Shown here piece by piece: positions 43,725 through 52,179 of a stretch of DNA of 64,000 nt (position 1 is the first letter of the stretch; each line of letters opens with the position of its first letter). Source of the stretch: CAJXMH01 sp964001305 (GTDB taxonomy: Bacteria; Bacteroidota; Bacteroidia; Flavobacteriales_E; Vicingaceae); contig CAXFAI010000019.1 in NCBI GenBank assembly GCA_964001305.1, positions 248,001-312,000 of the forward strand, in the 5' to 3' direction. The position numbers and the translations under genes are program-made. The notes beneath the pieces are model-generated. The model worked only from the letters and a program-made list of their open reading frames with translations. It was not told where the DNA came from and ran no database searches.

Positions 43725-44531
43725 ATGAAAAACATAAAGGTTTCTCTAATTCAATCAAGTCTATTTTGGGAAAATCCTCAAAGAAACCTTGAACACTTTC
43801 ATGAAGTAATTGCAAAACTGCCTAAGACAGATTTAATCTTACTTCCTGAAATGTTTAGTACCGGCTTTACGATGCACTCCAGTCGATTGGCTGAACAAAT
43901 GGAAGGCCCAAGCATGCAATGGATGCATGAACAAGCAGAAAAGAAAAAAGCAGTTATCTGTGGAAGTTTGATTATTCAAAAGGGAAAAGAATATTACAAC
44001 CGTTTAATTTGGATGCAGGCAAATGGTCAATACACTCACTATGACAAACGGCACTTATTCAGAATGGCTAATGAAAACCAATATTTTGATGCAGGTAGCA
44101 AACGAATCATTGTTGAATTAAAAGGTTGGAAAATTTGCCCATTAGTATGTTACGATTTACGTTTTCCTGTTTTTAGCAGAAATACTTTTGAGACAGATAA
44201 AGAAACTTATGTAGAACCTGCATATGATTTACTCATATTTGTTGCTAATTGGCCAGAAGCTAGGATACAAGCCTGGGAAAAATTACTTTATGCCAGAGCT
44301 ATTGAAAACCAAAGTTATGTTGTAGGTCTTAATCGAATTGGGAAGGATGGAAAGAATATAAGCTATAATGGCAACAGCATGGTAATTGATGCAAAAGGAA
44401 ATAGTATTTGGAAAGCTGAAGATTATGCAGAAGCTTCTGAAACAATAACGCTTTCTAAAAAAGCGCTAGATGATTTTAGGCTCAAATTTCCCGTAGGAAT
44501 GGATGCAGATTCATTTGATTTGAAAGCTTAA
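43725..44531 (+). CDS. Omega-amidase / nitrilase-family amidohydrolase (YafV-like)
   Basis: 268 residues, carbon-nitrogen hydrolase fold. The catalytic triad can be placed: Glu in LLPEMFSTGF, Lys in YDKRHLF and Cys in PLVCYDLRFPVF. It resembles Nit2/YafV omega-amidase, which hydrolyses alpha-ketoglutaramate or ketosuccinamate. The gene follows the transaminase by 5 bases. It converges on pth with 13 bases between stops; only a weak 6-base palindrome (AGCTTA/TAAGCT) lies there. Confidence 0.88.
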   Translation: MKNIKVSLIQSSLFWENPQRNLEHFHEVIAKLPKTDLILLPEMFSTGFTMHSSRLAEQMEGPSMQWMHEQAEKKKAVICGSLIIQKGKEYYNRLIWMQANGQYTHYDKRHLFRMANENQYFDAGSKRIIVELKGWKICPLVCYDLRFPVFSRNTFETDKETYVEPAYDLLIFVANWPEARIQAWEKLLYARAIENQSYVVGLNRIGKDGKNISYNGNSMVIDAKGNSIWKAEDYAEASETITLSKKALDDFRLKFPVGMDADSFDLKA

Positions 44532-44544
44532 GATAAGACCTAAG

Positions 44545-45108
44545 CTATTTCCCATTAAACTCACTCATGGTACGTTGAACACCTATGGTGCAAAACCCTT
44601 TAATGATTTGTTGGCATTGATTTATCCTTTCAGTTAGGTTTTTCTCTTCTTCAGAACTCCATTCACCTAAGACATAATCAACTTGCTGTCCCCGATTAAA
44701 TTCACTTCCAATACCAAACCGAAGTCGTGCATAATCTTGTCGACCGAGAGTTTGATTGATGTGCTTTAATCCATTATGACCACCATCACTGCCTTTTGCC
44801 TTTAAACGAAGTGTACCAAATGGCAAGGCCAAGTCATCCGTTATAATGAGCACTCTTTCTAGAGGAATTTTTTCTTCCTGCATGTAATAATTAACAGCCT
44901 TTCCACTCAGATTCATCAATGTGGTTGGCTTGACCAATACAAGCGTTCTTCCTTTAAACTTTGCAAAGGAGGTATTGGCATAACGATTAGGCTCAAAAAC
45001 AAGATTGGATGCCTCGGCAAAGGCATCCAATACTTTAAATCCTATGTTGTGCCTGGTATTTTCGTATTGGGAACCAATATTCCCTAATCCGACAATCAGG
45101 TACTTCAT
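44545..45108 (-). CDS. pth: Peptidyl-tRNA hydrolase
   Basis: 187 residues, normal Pth length. Seen: VGLGNIGSQYENTRHNIGF (catalytic His in NTRHN), VKPTTLMNLSG, DDLALPFGTLRLKAKG and GSDGGHNGLKHI. It releases peptides from tRNA after premature termination. It is the last gene in the minus-strand run prs-rplY-pth, 6 bases after rplY, an order common in Bacteroidota. Confidence 0.96.
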   Translation of the reverse strand: MKYLIVGLGNIGSQYENTRHNIGFKVLDAFAEASNLVFEPNRYANTSFAKFKGRTLVLVKPTTLMNLSGKAVNYYMQEEKIPLERVLIITDDLALPFGTLRLKAKGSDGGHNGLKHINQTLGRQDYARLRFGIGSEFNRGQQVDYVLGEWSSEEEKNLTERINQCQQIIKGFCTIGVQRTMSEFNGK

Positions 45109-45114
45109 GCTATT

Positions 45115-45744
45115 TTATTCAGCAGCAGCTTCGCTTTCTGCAGTAGCTTCTTCTCCTTCTTCGTCATCTTCATCATCTTCCATGCTAGCCGAAACTGCAT
45201 TTCTAGAATTTTTCACTGCAACGATAACGGCTTTTGGATGATCTAGAAACTCTACCCCTTCCTTCTCTAAAGTTTCCACTTTGATCACGTCACCAATCTT
45301 CATTTTGGTTACATCAACAACAAACTCTTCAGGAATATCATTTGGCAATGCTTTCAAAACCAATTTTCTCATTTTCTCTCTACGCTGACCACCGTTTTTA
45401 ACTCCAATTGAGTTTCCAGTAAATCGAACTGGTACAGAAATAGTAACTGCCTTATCATCAAAAACCTCCATGAAGTCTACGTGAATTGGATTGTCTGTAA
45501 CAGGATCAAATTGTACGTCACGAATTACTGAACGCACTTCTTTGTCCTCAAACTTCAAGTTCACCATGTTTACTTCAGAAGTGGCAAGCATCTTCTCTAG
45601 TTTAATCATATCAATGTGAAAATTGATATTCTCTTTACCACCATATAATATGGCTGGCACTCTACCTTCTTTTCTTAGGTTGTTCAAACCACTTTTTGAT
45701 CTTACTTCTCCTCTTTCGGTAGCTTCTAACAATATAGACTTCAT
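45115..45744 (-). CDS. rplY: 50S ribosomal protein L25 (CTC form)
   Basis: 209 residues, so the two-domain CTC form. The N-terminal 5S rRNA-binding part has RSKSGLNNLRKEGRVPAILYG; the C-terminal TL5-like domain has PVRFTGNSIGVKNGG and VVDVTKMKIGDVIKVETLE. The last 25 residues are almost all Glu, Asp, Ala and Ser, an acidic tail frequent in Bacteroidota. It is encoded between prs (30 bases upstream) and pth. Confidence 0.94.
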   Translation of the reverse strand: MKSILLEATERGEVRSKSGLNNLRKEGRVPAILYGGKENINFHIDMIKLEKMLATSEVNMVNLKFEDKEVRSVIRDVQFDPVTDNPIHVDFMEVFDDKAVTISVPVRFTGNSIGVKNGGQRREKMRKLVLKALPNDIPEEFVVDVTKMKIGDVIKVETLEKEGVEFLDHPKAVIVAVKNSRNAVSASMEDDEDDEEGEEATAESEAAAE

Positions 45745-45774
45745 CTTAGACTATTTTAGGTAATTGTATTCTGT

Positions 45775-46707
45775 TTAAAAAATAAAATATGAACTGATAG
45801 ATTCATAATTGTGGACTTTGTAAATCACCTTCGCAAAAAGGTCGGCTACAGAAATCACACGGATCTTATCGCATTCTTGCTTGAGTGGAATTGTATCTGT
45901 AACTAACAATTCTGTCAAAGCAGAGTCTTCTATTCTTTTATATGCATCTCCCGATAAAATAGGGTGTGTACAAATTGCTCGTACAGATTTTGCCCCTTTC
46001 TCTTTCATCAAGTCAGCTGCTTTTGTCAATGTTCCCGCTGTATCAACCATATCGTCAATCAGCATAATATCTTTCCCCTCAACCTCTCCAATCACAAACA
46101 TTTTATCAATCTTGTTTGCCTTTTTTCTTTGCTTGTAACATATTACTACATCACACTCTAAATGCTTAGCATATGCATAAGCTCTTTTTGAACCTCCCAT
46201 ATCTGGAGAGGCGATGGTCAAATCAGGCAGATTTAAGTTTTTAATCGCTTCTGAAAATACAGCTGAAGAGTATAAATGATCTACAGGTACTTCAAAAAAG
46301 CCTTGAATTTGATCGGCATGTAAGTCCATAGTCATTACACGACTTACACCTGCTGCTTGCAACATATTTGCCACCAATTTTGATCCTATTGGAACTCTTG
46401 GTTGGTCTTTTCTGTCTTGACGAGCAAAACCGAAATAAGGCAAAACTGCAATTATACGTTTTGCAGAAGCTCGCTTAGCTGCATCAATCATCAAAAGCAA
46501 CTCAAATAAATTATCAGTTGGTGGGTAAGTTGATTGTATGATAAACACATCACAACCTCGAACTGACTCTTCAAAAGAAGGTTGAAACTCTCCATCTGAA
46601 AAACGACTCAATGAAGACTTACCGAGTTCTTTTCCAAAACTTTTGGAAATTTTTCCGGCTAAATCCTTGGTACTGCTACCAGCAAATATTTTTACTTCAT
46701 TGGTCAT
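45775..46707 (-). CDS. prs: Ribose-phosphate pyrophosphokinase
   Basis: 310 residues, class I PRPP synthetase. Seen: FSDGEFQPSFEESVRGCDVF, ATP-binding PYFGFARQDRKDQPRVPIGS, DLHADQIQGFF, and the PRPP loop IDDMVDTAGTLTKAAD. It makes PRPP from ribose 5-phosphate and ATP for nucleotide, His and Trp synthesis. A complete -33/-7 promoter lies 28 bases upstream; it probably drives prs-rplY-pth. Confidence 0.96.
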   Translation of the reverse strand: MTNEVKIFAGSSTKDLAGKISKSFGKELGKSSLSRFSDGEFQPSFEESVRGCDVFIIQSTYPPTDNLFELLLMIDAAKRASAKRIIAVLPYFGFARQDRKDQPRVPIGSKLVANMLQAAGVSRVMTMDLHADQIQGFFEVPVDHLYSSAVFSEAIKNLNLPDLTIASPDMGGSKRAYAYAKHLECDVVICYKQRKKANKIDKMFVIGEVEGKDIMLIDDMVDTAGTLTKAADLMKEKGAKSVRAICTHPILSGDAYKRIEDSALTELLVTDTIPLKQECDKIRVISVADLFAKVIYKVHNYESISSYFIF

Positions 46708-46735
46708 TGAGCTAATGCGCTGATTAAAAGGGGTG

Positions 46736-46767
46736 CAAATTTATCAATTAAAAAAAACTAGAGCAAA
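46736..46767 (-). promoter_or_regulatory. Complete -33/-7 promoter of prs-rplY-pth
   Basis: Minus strand: TTTG (46764-46767), a 20-base spacer, TAAATTTG (46736-46743). Both elements are exact and the spacing is the same as in the sdh promoter. Confidence 0.7.
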
Positions 46768-46828
46768 TAATTAACAGCTGTATGTGCACTTTTTTTCACT
46801 AGAATTTTAGTCATTAAAAAGTATTGAA

Positions 46829-46836
46829 TAATTTTG
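46829..46836 (+). promoter_or_regulatory. -7 promoter box TAATTTTG of tRNA-Leu
   Basis: Exact TAnnTTTG match 27 bases before the mature tRNA 5' end; TTTT at 46805-46808 is at -33 distance. Confidence 0.55.
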
Positions 46837-46863
46837 CAGTCCAATTCTTACTAAGAACCTAAT

Positions 46864-46945
46864 GCCCAGGTGGCGGAATTGGTAGACGCGTTGGTCTCAA
46901 ACACCAATGCCTTCGGGCGTGCCGGTTCGACTCCGGCCCTGGGTA
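46864..46945 (+). tRNA. tRNA-Leu (CAA)
   Basis: An 82-base class II tRNA. Acceptor GCCCAGG pairs with CCTGGGT (the last pair is G-T), anticodon stem TTGGT/ACCAA with loop CTCAAAC (anticodon CAA), a long variable arm (TGCCTTCGGGCGT) and T-arm GCCGG TTCGACT CCGGC. Discriminator is A45; CTT follows, so CCA is not encoded. Confidence 0.95.
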
Positions 46946-46948
46946 CTT

Positions 46949-46963
46949 GGTGATCAAATCACC
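46949..46963 (+). terminator. First hairpin after tRNA-Leu
   Basis: GGTGAT pairs with ATCACC over CAA, followed by TTCTTTCTTT. A short, weak terminator-like hairpin directly after the tRNA, ahead of a stronger one. Confidence 0.5.
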
Positions 46964-46974
46964 TTCTTTCTTTG

Positions 46975-47009
46975 AAGCGAGCTATAAATATAGCTCGCTT
47001 TATTTTTTT
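46975..47009 (+). terminator. Main terminator of tRNA-Leu
   Basis: AAGCGAGCTATA and TATAGCTCGCTT are perfect inverted repeats separated by AA (the real loop opens wider), followed by TATTTTTTT. Any open frame running through this hairpin is unlikely to be a gene. Confidence 0.88.
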
Positions 47010-47175
47010 GGAGCAATAATTAAGAGCGATGAATTCGCTGTGATTTGGCCTAATCCAGAAGATACTTCAGCGAATATATTTTTGAATTTAGCTTATCTAG
47101 CTAAGCGAATAGCATTCTCAAAAAAATATCATACCCTTCTAATTTTCTGTATTTTAGAATTCTCAAATAGCTAAA

Positions 47176-47688
47176 ATGATTTCACCTCTAGTACAAAAAG
47201 ATGATGGTGACCGAGTAGAAAACTTAAAACTTTATCAAATACACGGCACAGCTTCTGAAATAGATTATGACCACATAGCAAAAATGGCAAGTTCAATTTG
47301 TGAATGCCCAATTTCATTGGTCAGTTTTATTGATGGCAAACGACAATGGTTTAAGGCTAGCGTTGGAACAAACTTAAAAGAAAACACCCGTGAGCTTGCT
47401 CTATGTTCTCACACGATAAACGATATTAAAAACACGACCTACATACCCGATACAACAAAAGACATTCGTTTTAAACATCACCCCATTGTAGATGGGCCAG
47501 CTAACATCAAGTTTTACGCTGGGGTCCCTATTATTAGTCCTGAAGGGTATGCGCTAGGAACAGTTTGTGTGATGGACCACCAAGCCAAAAGATTAAAACA
47601 GTCGCAATTAAATGCGTTAATTCATCTTCGAGACTTAACACAAGACATTTTAGCGATTCGCAGAGCTAAACTTGAAAGCAAATGCTAA
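47176..47688 (+). CDS. Stand-alone GAF domain protein
   Basis: 170 residues, one GAF domain. Seen: ICECPISLVSFIDGKRQWFK, the conserved RELALCSHTI with a Cys and His, and KFYAGVPIISPEGYALGTVC. This GAF subtype usually sits at the front of sensor kinases or cyclases; here it stands alone with no output domain. It might bind a small ligand or redox cofactor through Cys/His, but this is inference. No -7 box was found between the tRNA-Leu terminator and the ATG. The YdeI-like gene follows 50 bases downstream. Confidence 0.82.
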   Translation: MISPLVQKDDGDRVENLKLYQIHGTASEIDYDHIAKMASSICECPISLVSFIDGKRQWFKASVGTNLKENTRELALCSHTINDIKNTTYIPDTTKDIRFKHHPIVDGPANIKFYAGVPIISPEGYALGTVCVMDHQAKRLKQSQLNALIHLRDLTQDILAIRRAKLESKC

Positions 47689-47738
47689 TCTCTATTTAAT
47701 TCATTCAAATTATTTATTTCAATAAACAATTCCGTTGA

Positions 47739-48314
47739 ATGAGTAACGAACTGAAAAACTTCTACGCAAAAAGCCGAAAAGATTGGAGAAGTTGGTTAGA
47801 AAAGAATCATGAATCGGAAAATGCCATTTGGCTAGTATTTTACAAAGTTTCTAGCTCTAAACCTTCATTAAGTTGGAGTGAAGCAGTAGATGAAGCACTA
47901 TGCTTTGGGTGGATTGATAGCACTAAAAAAACAATAGACCAAGATAGTTACAAGCAATATTTTAGCAAGAGAAAGGCAGTAAGCAATTGGTCTAAGATTA
48001 ACAAAGAGAAGGTTGAGAAGCTAATTGAAGATCAACAAATGACCAAAGCAGGGTTTCATAGTATAGAAGTTGCAAAAAAGTATGGATCTTGGTATGCTTT
48101 AGATAAAATAGAAGATTTAATTATGCCAGATGACTTGAAGGAAGCAATGAATCAATACTCAAATGCAATGGAGTACTACGAGTCCTTAAGTAAGTCAGCT
48201 AAAAAATTGCTTTTACACTGGGTGTACTCAGCCAAAAAAACTGAAACGAGAGAAAAACGAATCTTACAAATTACCGAAGCAGCAAGTAAAAAAGAAAAAC
48301 CAAAAGGTTTCTGA
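47739..48314 (+). CDS. YdeI/OmpD-associated family protein
   Basis: 191 residues. The N-terminal half matches the YdeI-type signature: KDWRSWLEKNHESENAIWLV, then SWSEAVDEALCFGWIDST and the basic KQYFSKRKAVSNWSKINK. The C-terminal half is helical and lysine-rich, ending KKEKPKGF. Such proteins are cytoplasmic; their molecular role is not established, though stress and envelope-damage resistance have been reported for relatives. It lies alone between a GAF gene and a T9SS cargo gene. Confidence 0.82.
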   Translation: MSNELKNFYAKSRKDWRSWLEKNHESENAIWLVFYKVSSSKPSLSWSEAVDEALCFGWIDSTKKTIDQDSYKQYFSKRKAVSNWSKINKEKVEKLIEDQQMTKAGFHSIEVAKKYGSWYALDKIEDLIMPDDLKEAMNQYSNAMEYYESLSKSAKKLLLHWVYSAKKTETREKRILQITEAASKKEKPKGF

Positions 48315-48365
48315 GAATTACTTTTATTCTGTACCTTGTTTATTGAAAACTAACGATTATTTAAA

Positions 48366-49244
48366 ATGACTGACTTTCTTAAAAATACTTGGAGATTATA
48401 TATTAATAGCTTATCTGCCACCGCCTTTAAAGTTTTAGTTGTTATCTCGCTATTATTTGCATCAAATCATTTAGGGGCCCAATCTTTTTATGCAGGTGAC
48501 ACGATAAACACAAATTTTCAATTGGTCAACCAAGGTATGCCAGTCATTCCTTTAGAAATTGATGTTGACAATGATGGTGTAAATGATATTTCTTTCCAAA
48601 GTTTAATACATGGCTCTTCTAGTGGTACAGCTTCCAGAACTGTAATACAGAAATCACATCAAAATTCGAATATATACTTTAATTACGACACTTTGAAAGT
48701 ATGCAGTTTGGTTCCAGCTTTTGGTACCGCTCTGGGAGCAATCCCTTTAAATCATGGAGCACCAATTACAGACCTTATGTTTCAAAGTGATACCTCTCAA
48801 AAAGTTTACCTGAGCTTAAATAACACATATACTCCACCATGTTACTTTAACACAACTATTGGGTTGGACACTTTTTACATTGCATTTCAAAAACATGCCC
48901 CACACGATACGCTATTGGGTTGGATTCTATTTACACCCTCTAAGGTTATTTCTGTCGCAATTCAGAAAGCAGGAAGGGTAACACATATTATTGAGAACAA
49001 AGAAGAAAATCAGTTTAGCATCTTTCCTAACCCCGCTGACAATCAGATTAATATTGAATGGAATTCATCAGGAAGTCAATCCATTTATATTTTTGATTCA
49101 CAAGGAAGAATGGTATTTGAACTAGAAGACTTAAAGGAAAACCGCTTAAAACTAAATGTAGACTCTTTTAAAATTGGCATTTATTTTATTCAAATTAAAT
49201 CGAAAAAGGACGAGATAAGCACAAGAAAACTTCTTATTAGATAG
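48366..49244 (+). CDS. T9SS type A sorting-domain protein
   Basis: 292 residues. A signal peptide with an unusually long n-region ends about residue 39 (NHLGAQ). A beta-rich cargo domain starts SFYAGDTINTNFQLVNQGMP and contains EIDVDNDGVNDISFQS, a calcium-binding-like acidic repeat. The last 80 residues are a type A tail: FSIFPNPADNQINIEW, IYIFDSQGRMVFE and the basic end STRKLLIR. It is predicted to cross the outer membrane by the T9SS and be released or attached to the cell surface. The cargo function is unknown. Confidence 0.87.
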   Translation: MTDFLKNTWRLYINSLSATAFKVLVVISLLFASNHLGAQSFYAGDTINTNFQLVNQGMPVIPLEIDVDNDGVNDISFQSLIHGSSSGTASRTVIQKSHQNSNIYFNYDTLKVCSLVPAFGTALGAIPLNHGAPITDLMFQSDTSQKVYLSLNNTYTPPCYFNTTIGLDTFYIAFQKHAPHDTLLGWILFTPSKVISVAIQKAGRVTHIIENKEENQFSIFPNPADNQINIEWNSSGSQSIYIFDSQGRMVFELEDLKENRLKLNVDSFKIGIYFIQIKSKKDEISTRKLLIR

Positions 49245-49271
49245 TAACAATGACCCTAATTATTCTAATAA

Positions 49272-49297
49272 AAAAGCCTCGCGATTGCGAGGCTTTT
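49272..49297. terminator. Bidirectional terminator between the T9SS cargo and infB genes
   Basis: AAAAGCCTCGC and GCGAGGCTTTT pair perfectly over GATT, flanked by A on the left and T on the right, serving both convergent genes. Confidence 0.92.
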
Positions 49298-49317
49298 CTT
49301 TTTCTTTTAAAAGGGTT

Positions 49318-52131
49318 TTACAGCTTTTGTGCTACTTCAACTTCTTCGTAAGCTTCAATAATATCACCCACTTTAATGTCGTTGTAATTAGCTATATTCA
49401 ATCCACATTCATATCCTTTAGCTACTTCTTTCACATCGTCTTTAAAACGCTTTAAAGAACCAAGCTCTCCAGTATAAACAACAACACCGTCACGAATAAG
49501 TCGCACTTTGTTCTTGCGGTTTACTTTTCCGTCAAGTACCATACATCCGGCAATAGTTCCCACCTTAGAAATTCTAAAGGTTTCTCTAATTTCAATAGAA
49601 GCCGTTACTTGCTCTTCTACCTTAGGTTTCAACATACCTTCCATCGCTGATTTCAACTCCTCGATTGCATCGTATATTATTGAATACAAGCGGATATCAA
49701 TCTCCTCTTGTTCAGCAATTTTACGTGCATTTACAGATGGTCTTACTTGGAAACCAATTACAATAGCGTCAGAAGCTGCCGCCAACATAATATCAGACTC
49801 TGAGATTTGTCCAACCGATTTGTGAATGATATTTACTTGAATTTGCTCAGTAGACAATTTTAACAATGAGTCTGAAAGTGCTTCAATAGAACCATCCACA
49901 TCACCTTTAATAATCACGTTTAACTCTTGGAAATCTCCAATGGCAATACGTCGTCCAATCTCATCAAGTGTAATGTGCTTCTTAGTTCTTGCACCTTGTT
50001 CTCTTTGTAATTGTAGTCGTTTCGTAGCAATGTTTCTAGCTTCACGCTCATCGTCCATTACATTAAACTTGTCTCCCGCACTTGGCGCACCCGACAAACC
50101 TAAAATAGACACAGGAATAGAAGGACCTGCTTCAGAAACCTCTTGTCCTCGTTCATTAAACATGGCTTTTACTCTTCCAGAATGAGGTCCGGCAAGTAAA
50201 ACATCCCCAATTTTTAAAGTACCAGTTTGAACCAAAATAGTAGTTACATATCCTCGACCTTTATCTAAAGCAGCTTCAATAACTGCTCCTTTAGCATTTC
50301 GTTTTGGATTCGCTTTTAACTCCAACAGCTCAGCTTCTAAAGTTACTTTTTCAAGTAATTCCTCAACACCTGCTCCTGTCTTTGCTGAAACCTCTTGGGC
50401 TTGATATTTACCACCCCAATCTTCAACTAAAATATCCATCTGCGAAAGCTCTTCTCTTAACTTATCTGCATTGGCATTTGGTCTATCAATTTTATTGAAA
50501 GCAAATACTATTGGCACTCCAGCTGCTTGCGCATGGTTAATGGCCTCTTTCGTTTGAGGCATCACATTATCATCTGCTGCAATAACTACAATAACCACAT
50601 CGGTTACTTGAGCTCCACGGGCACGCATGGCAGTAAATGCCTCGTGACCGGGTGTATCTAAAAAGGTAATCTTTTTATTATTCGGAAGCTTTACATTATA
50701 GGCTCCAATATGCTGTGTAATTCCTCCTGCTTCTCCAGCGATTACGTTTGCCTCACGGATGTAATCCAATAAGGAAGTTTTACCATGATCAACGTGACCC
50801 ATGACAGTTACAATTGGGTAACGTTCTTCTAAGTCCTCTGGGCTATCTACCTCATCCTCTACTTCTTCTTGAGATTCAGGTTTAATAAACTCAAGTTCGT
50901 AACCAAATTCTTCAGCAACGATGGTTAAAGTTTCCGCATCTAATCGTTGATTTATCGACACAAACATCCCAAGTGTCATACAAGCAGAAATTACCTCATT
51001 CACATTCACATCCATCATAGCGGCCAATTCGTTTGCCGTTACAAATTCCGTAACCTTTAGAATACTCTTTTCAAGTTCTGCTTGTTCTGCTTCTTGTTGA
51101 GCTTGCTCAGCAGCACTATCTCTTTTCTGCTTTCGGTATTTTGCCCCTTTTGACTTTCCACCTCCACTCGTTAAACGAGCTAAAGTCTCTTTAATTTGTT
51201 CTTGAATTTCCTTATCGGTCAATTCAGGATCTTCTTGTTTTTTTCGTCGATTTCCACCTTGCCCAGGTTTTCCACCTCGATTTGGCTTATCATGAATTCT
51301 ACGACGCTTGCGCTTTGGCTTTTGCGTTTCTTTACTTTCAGAAGAAGATGCAACTGGCTTTTTCTTTTCAGGAAGCTCAATTTTACCAAGAACTTTAACT
51401 CCTTCCAGTTTTTCTACATCTGTTTTATGCTCTCTTGGTGGCTCTTTCTTTGGCTTTGCTTTCTCTACTTTCGCCTCTTCTGCTTTCTTCTTTGCCTCTG
51501 CTTCTGCTACTTTTTTAGCTTCCGCTTCAGCGGCAGCTTTCGCTTTAGCATCTTTTTCAGCTTGAGCCTTTTTCTTGGCTTCTTCTTCTTTTTGTCTTTT
51601 GGCTTTTGAATCAGGACGAGTACGCATATTGATACTGTCCAAATCAATTTTACCAACAACCTTTGGTCCTGAACCTTCTTCCTGCTCTTCTTCTGCAGGA
51701 GTGGCTTCTTCTGACTCTTCTACTTCTTGTACTGGAGTTTCTTCAGCCACCGGAGCTTCTTCAACTACTGGCTCCTCTTCTTCAGCTTCAACTTCAGCTT
51801 CTTCTACTGGCTCTTCCACTGGTTCTTCTTCAGAAGCTGGAACATTCTTTATTAAAATGTCTTGCTCATCGTTTGGAGCTGCTTCTTCTGGCGCAGGCTT
51901 TTCAATAGAAACCGCTTCACGATCACTAGAAGGCATGCTGATGTTCTTCGATTCTTCCTTTGCGCTTTTTTCCGATTGGAATTCATCACAAAGCATGTCG
52001 TAAACATCTTCCTCGATTTTAGAGTTGGGCTTTGCTTCTACTTCAACTCCTTTTGAATCAAGGTAATCGACAATAGTGGAAATTCCAACATTAAACTCTC
52101 TGGCTACTTTACTTAATCTTTTTACAGCCAT
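49318..52131 (-). CDS. infB: Translation initiation factor IF-2
   Basis: 937 residues. An IF2_N domain (about 1-55) leads to a long low-complexity region (about 60-340) that is Glu/Val/Pro-rich, then Lys/Ala-rich, then basic (KRKRRRIHDKPNRG). A second N domain follows near 365. The GTPase has GHVDHGKTSLLDYI, DTPGHEAF and NKIDRPNA. The C-terminal domains bind fMet-tRNA. Its antisense reads as Leu- or Ser-rich frames that are not genes. It is the last gene of the rimP-nusA-infB operon, with 48 bases after nusA. Confidence 0.97.
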   Translation of the reverse strand: MAVKRLSKVAREFNVGISTIVDYLDSKGVEVEAKPNSKIEEDVYDMLCDEFQSEKSAKEESKNISMPSSDREAVSIEKPAPEEAAPNDEQDILIKNVPASEEEPVEEPVEEAEVEAEEEEPVVEEAPVAEETPVQEVEESEEATPAEEEQEEGSGPKVVGKIDLDSINMRTRPDSKAKRQKEEEAKKKAQAEKDAKAKAAAEAEAKKVAEAEAKKKAEEAKVEKAKPKKEPPREHKTDVEKLEGVKVLGKIELPEKKKPVASSSESKETQKPKRKRRRIHDKPNRGGKPGQGGNRRKKQEDPELTDKEIQEQIKETLARLTSGGGKSKGAKYRKQKRDSAAEQAQQEAEQAELEKSILKVTEFVTANELAAMMDVNVNEVISACMTLGMFVSINQRLDAETLTIVAEEFGYELEFIKPESQEEVEDEVDSPEDLEERYPIVTVMGHVDHGKTSLLDYIREANVIAGEAGGITQHIGAYNVKLPNNKKITFLDTPGHEAFTAMRARGAQVTDVVIVVIAADDNVMPQTKEAINHAQAAGVPIVFAFNKIDRPNANADKLREELSQMDILVEDWGGKYQAQEVSAKTGAGVEELLEKVTLEAELLELKANPKRNAKGAVIEAALDKGRGYVTTILVQTGTLKIGDVLLAGPHSGRVKAMFNERGQEVSEAGPSIPVSILGLSGAPSAGDKFNVMDDEREARNIATKRLQLQREQGARTKKHITLDEIGRRIAIGDFQELNVIIKGDVDGSIEALSDSLLKLSTEQIQVNIIHKSVGQISESDIMLAAASDAIVIGFQVRPSVNARKIAEQEEIDIRLYSIIYDAIEELKSAMEGMLKPKVEEQVTASIEIRETFRISKVGTIAGCMVLDGKVNRKNKVRLIRDGVVVYTGELGSLKRFKDDVKEVAKGYECGLNIANYNDIKVGDIIEAYEEVEVAQKL

Positions 52132-52179
52132 ATAAATACTTCTCCTTTTTTTCTATTATTCAACTTTGTTTGATATTTT

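Noticed and set aside
44525..44546. A terminator between the omega-amidase and pth genes
   Set aside because: Only AGCTTA/TAAGCT with a 10-base loop is present and there is no T-run; too weak to call.
46947..47174. 75-codon plus-strand open frame directly after tRNA-Leu
   Set aside because: It runs through both hairpins of the tRNA terminator region and has no recognisable protein character or promoter.
46864..49270. A genomic island inserted at tRNA-Leu
   Set aside because: There is no integrase, no direct repeat of the tRNA 3' end at a distal point and no mobility gene; the genes are merely accessory-like.
51575..52003. Plus-strand open frames (Ser-rich and Leu-rich, up to about 142 codons) across the 5' half of infB
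   Set aside because: They are antisense to the acidic and Ala/Lys-rich IF-2 linker, have extreme composition, no promoter box and no conserved pattern.
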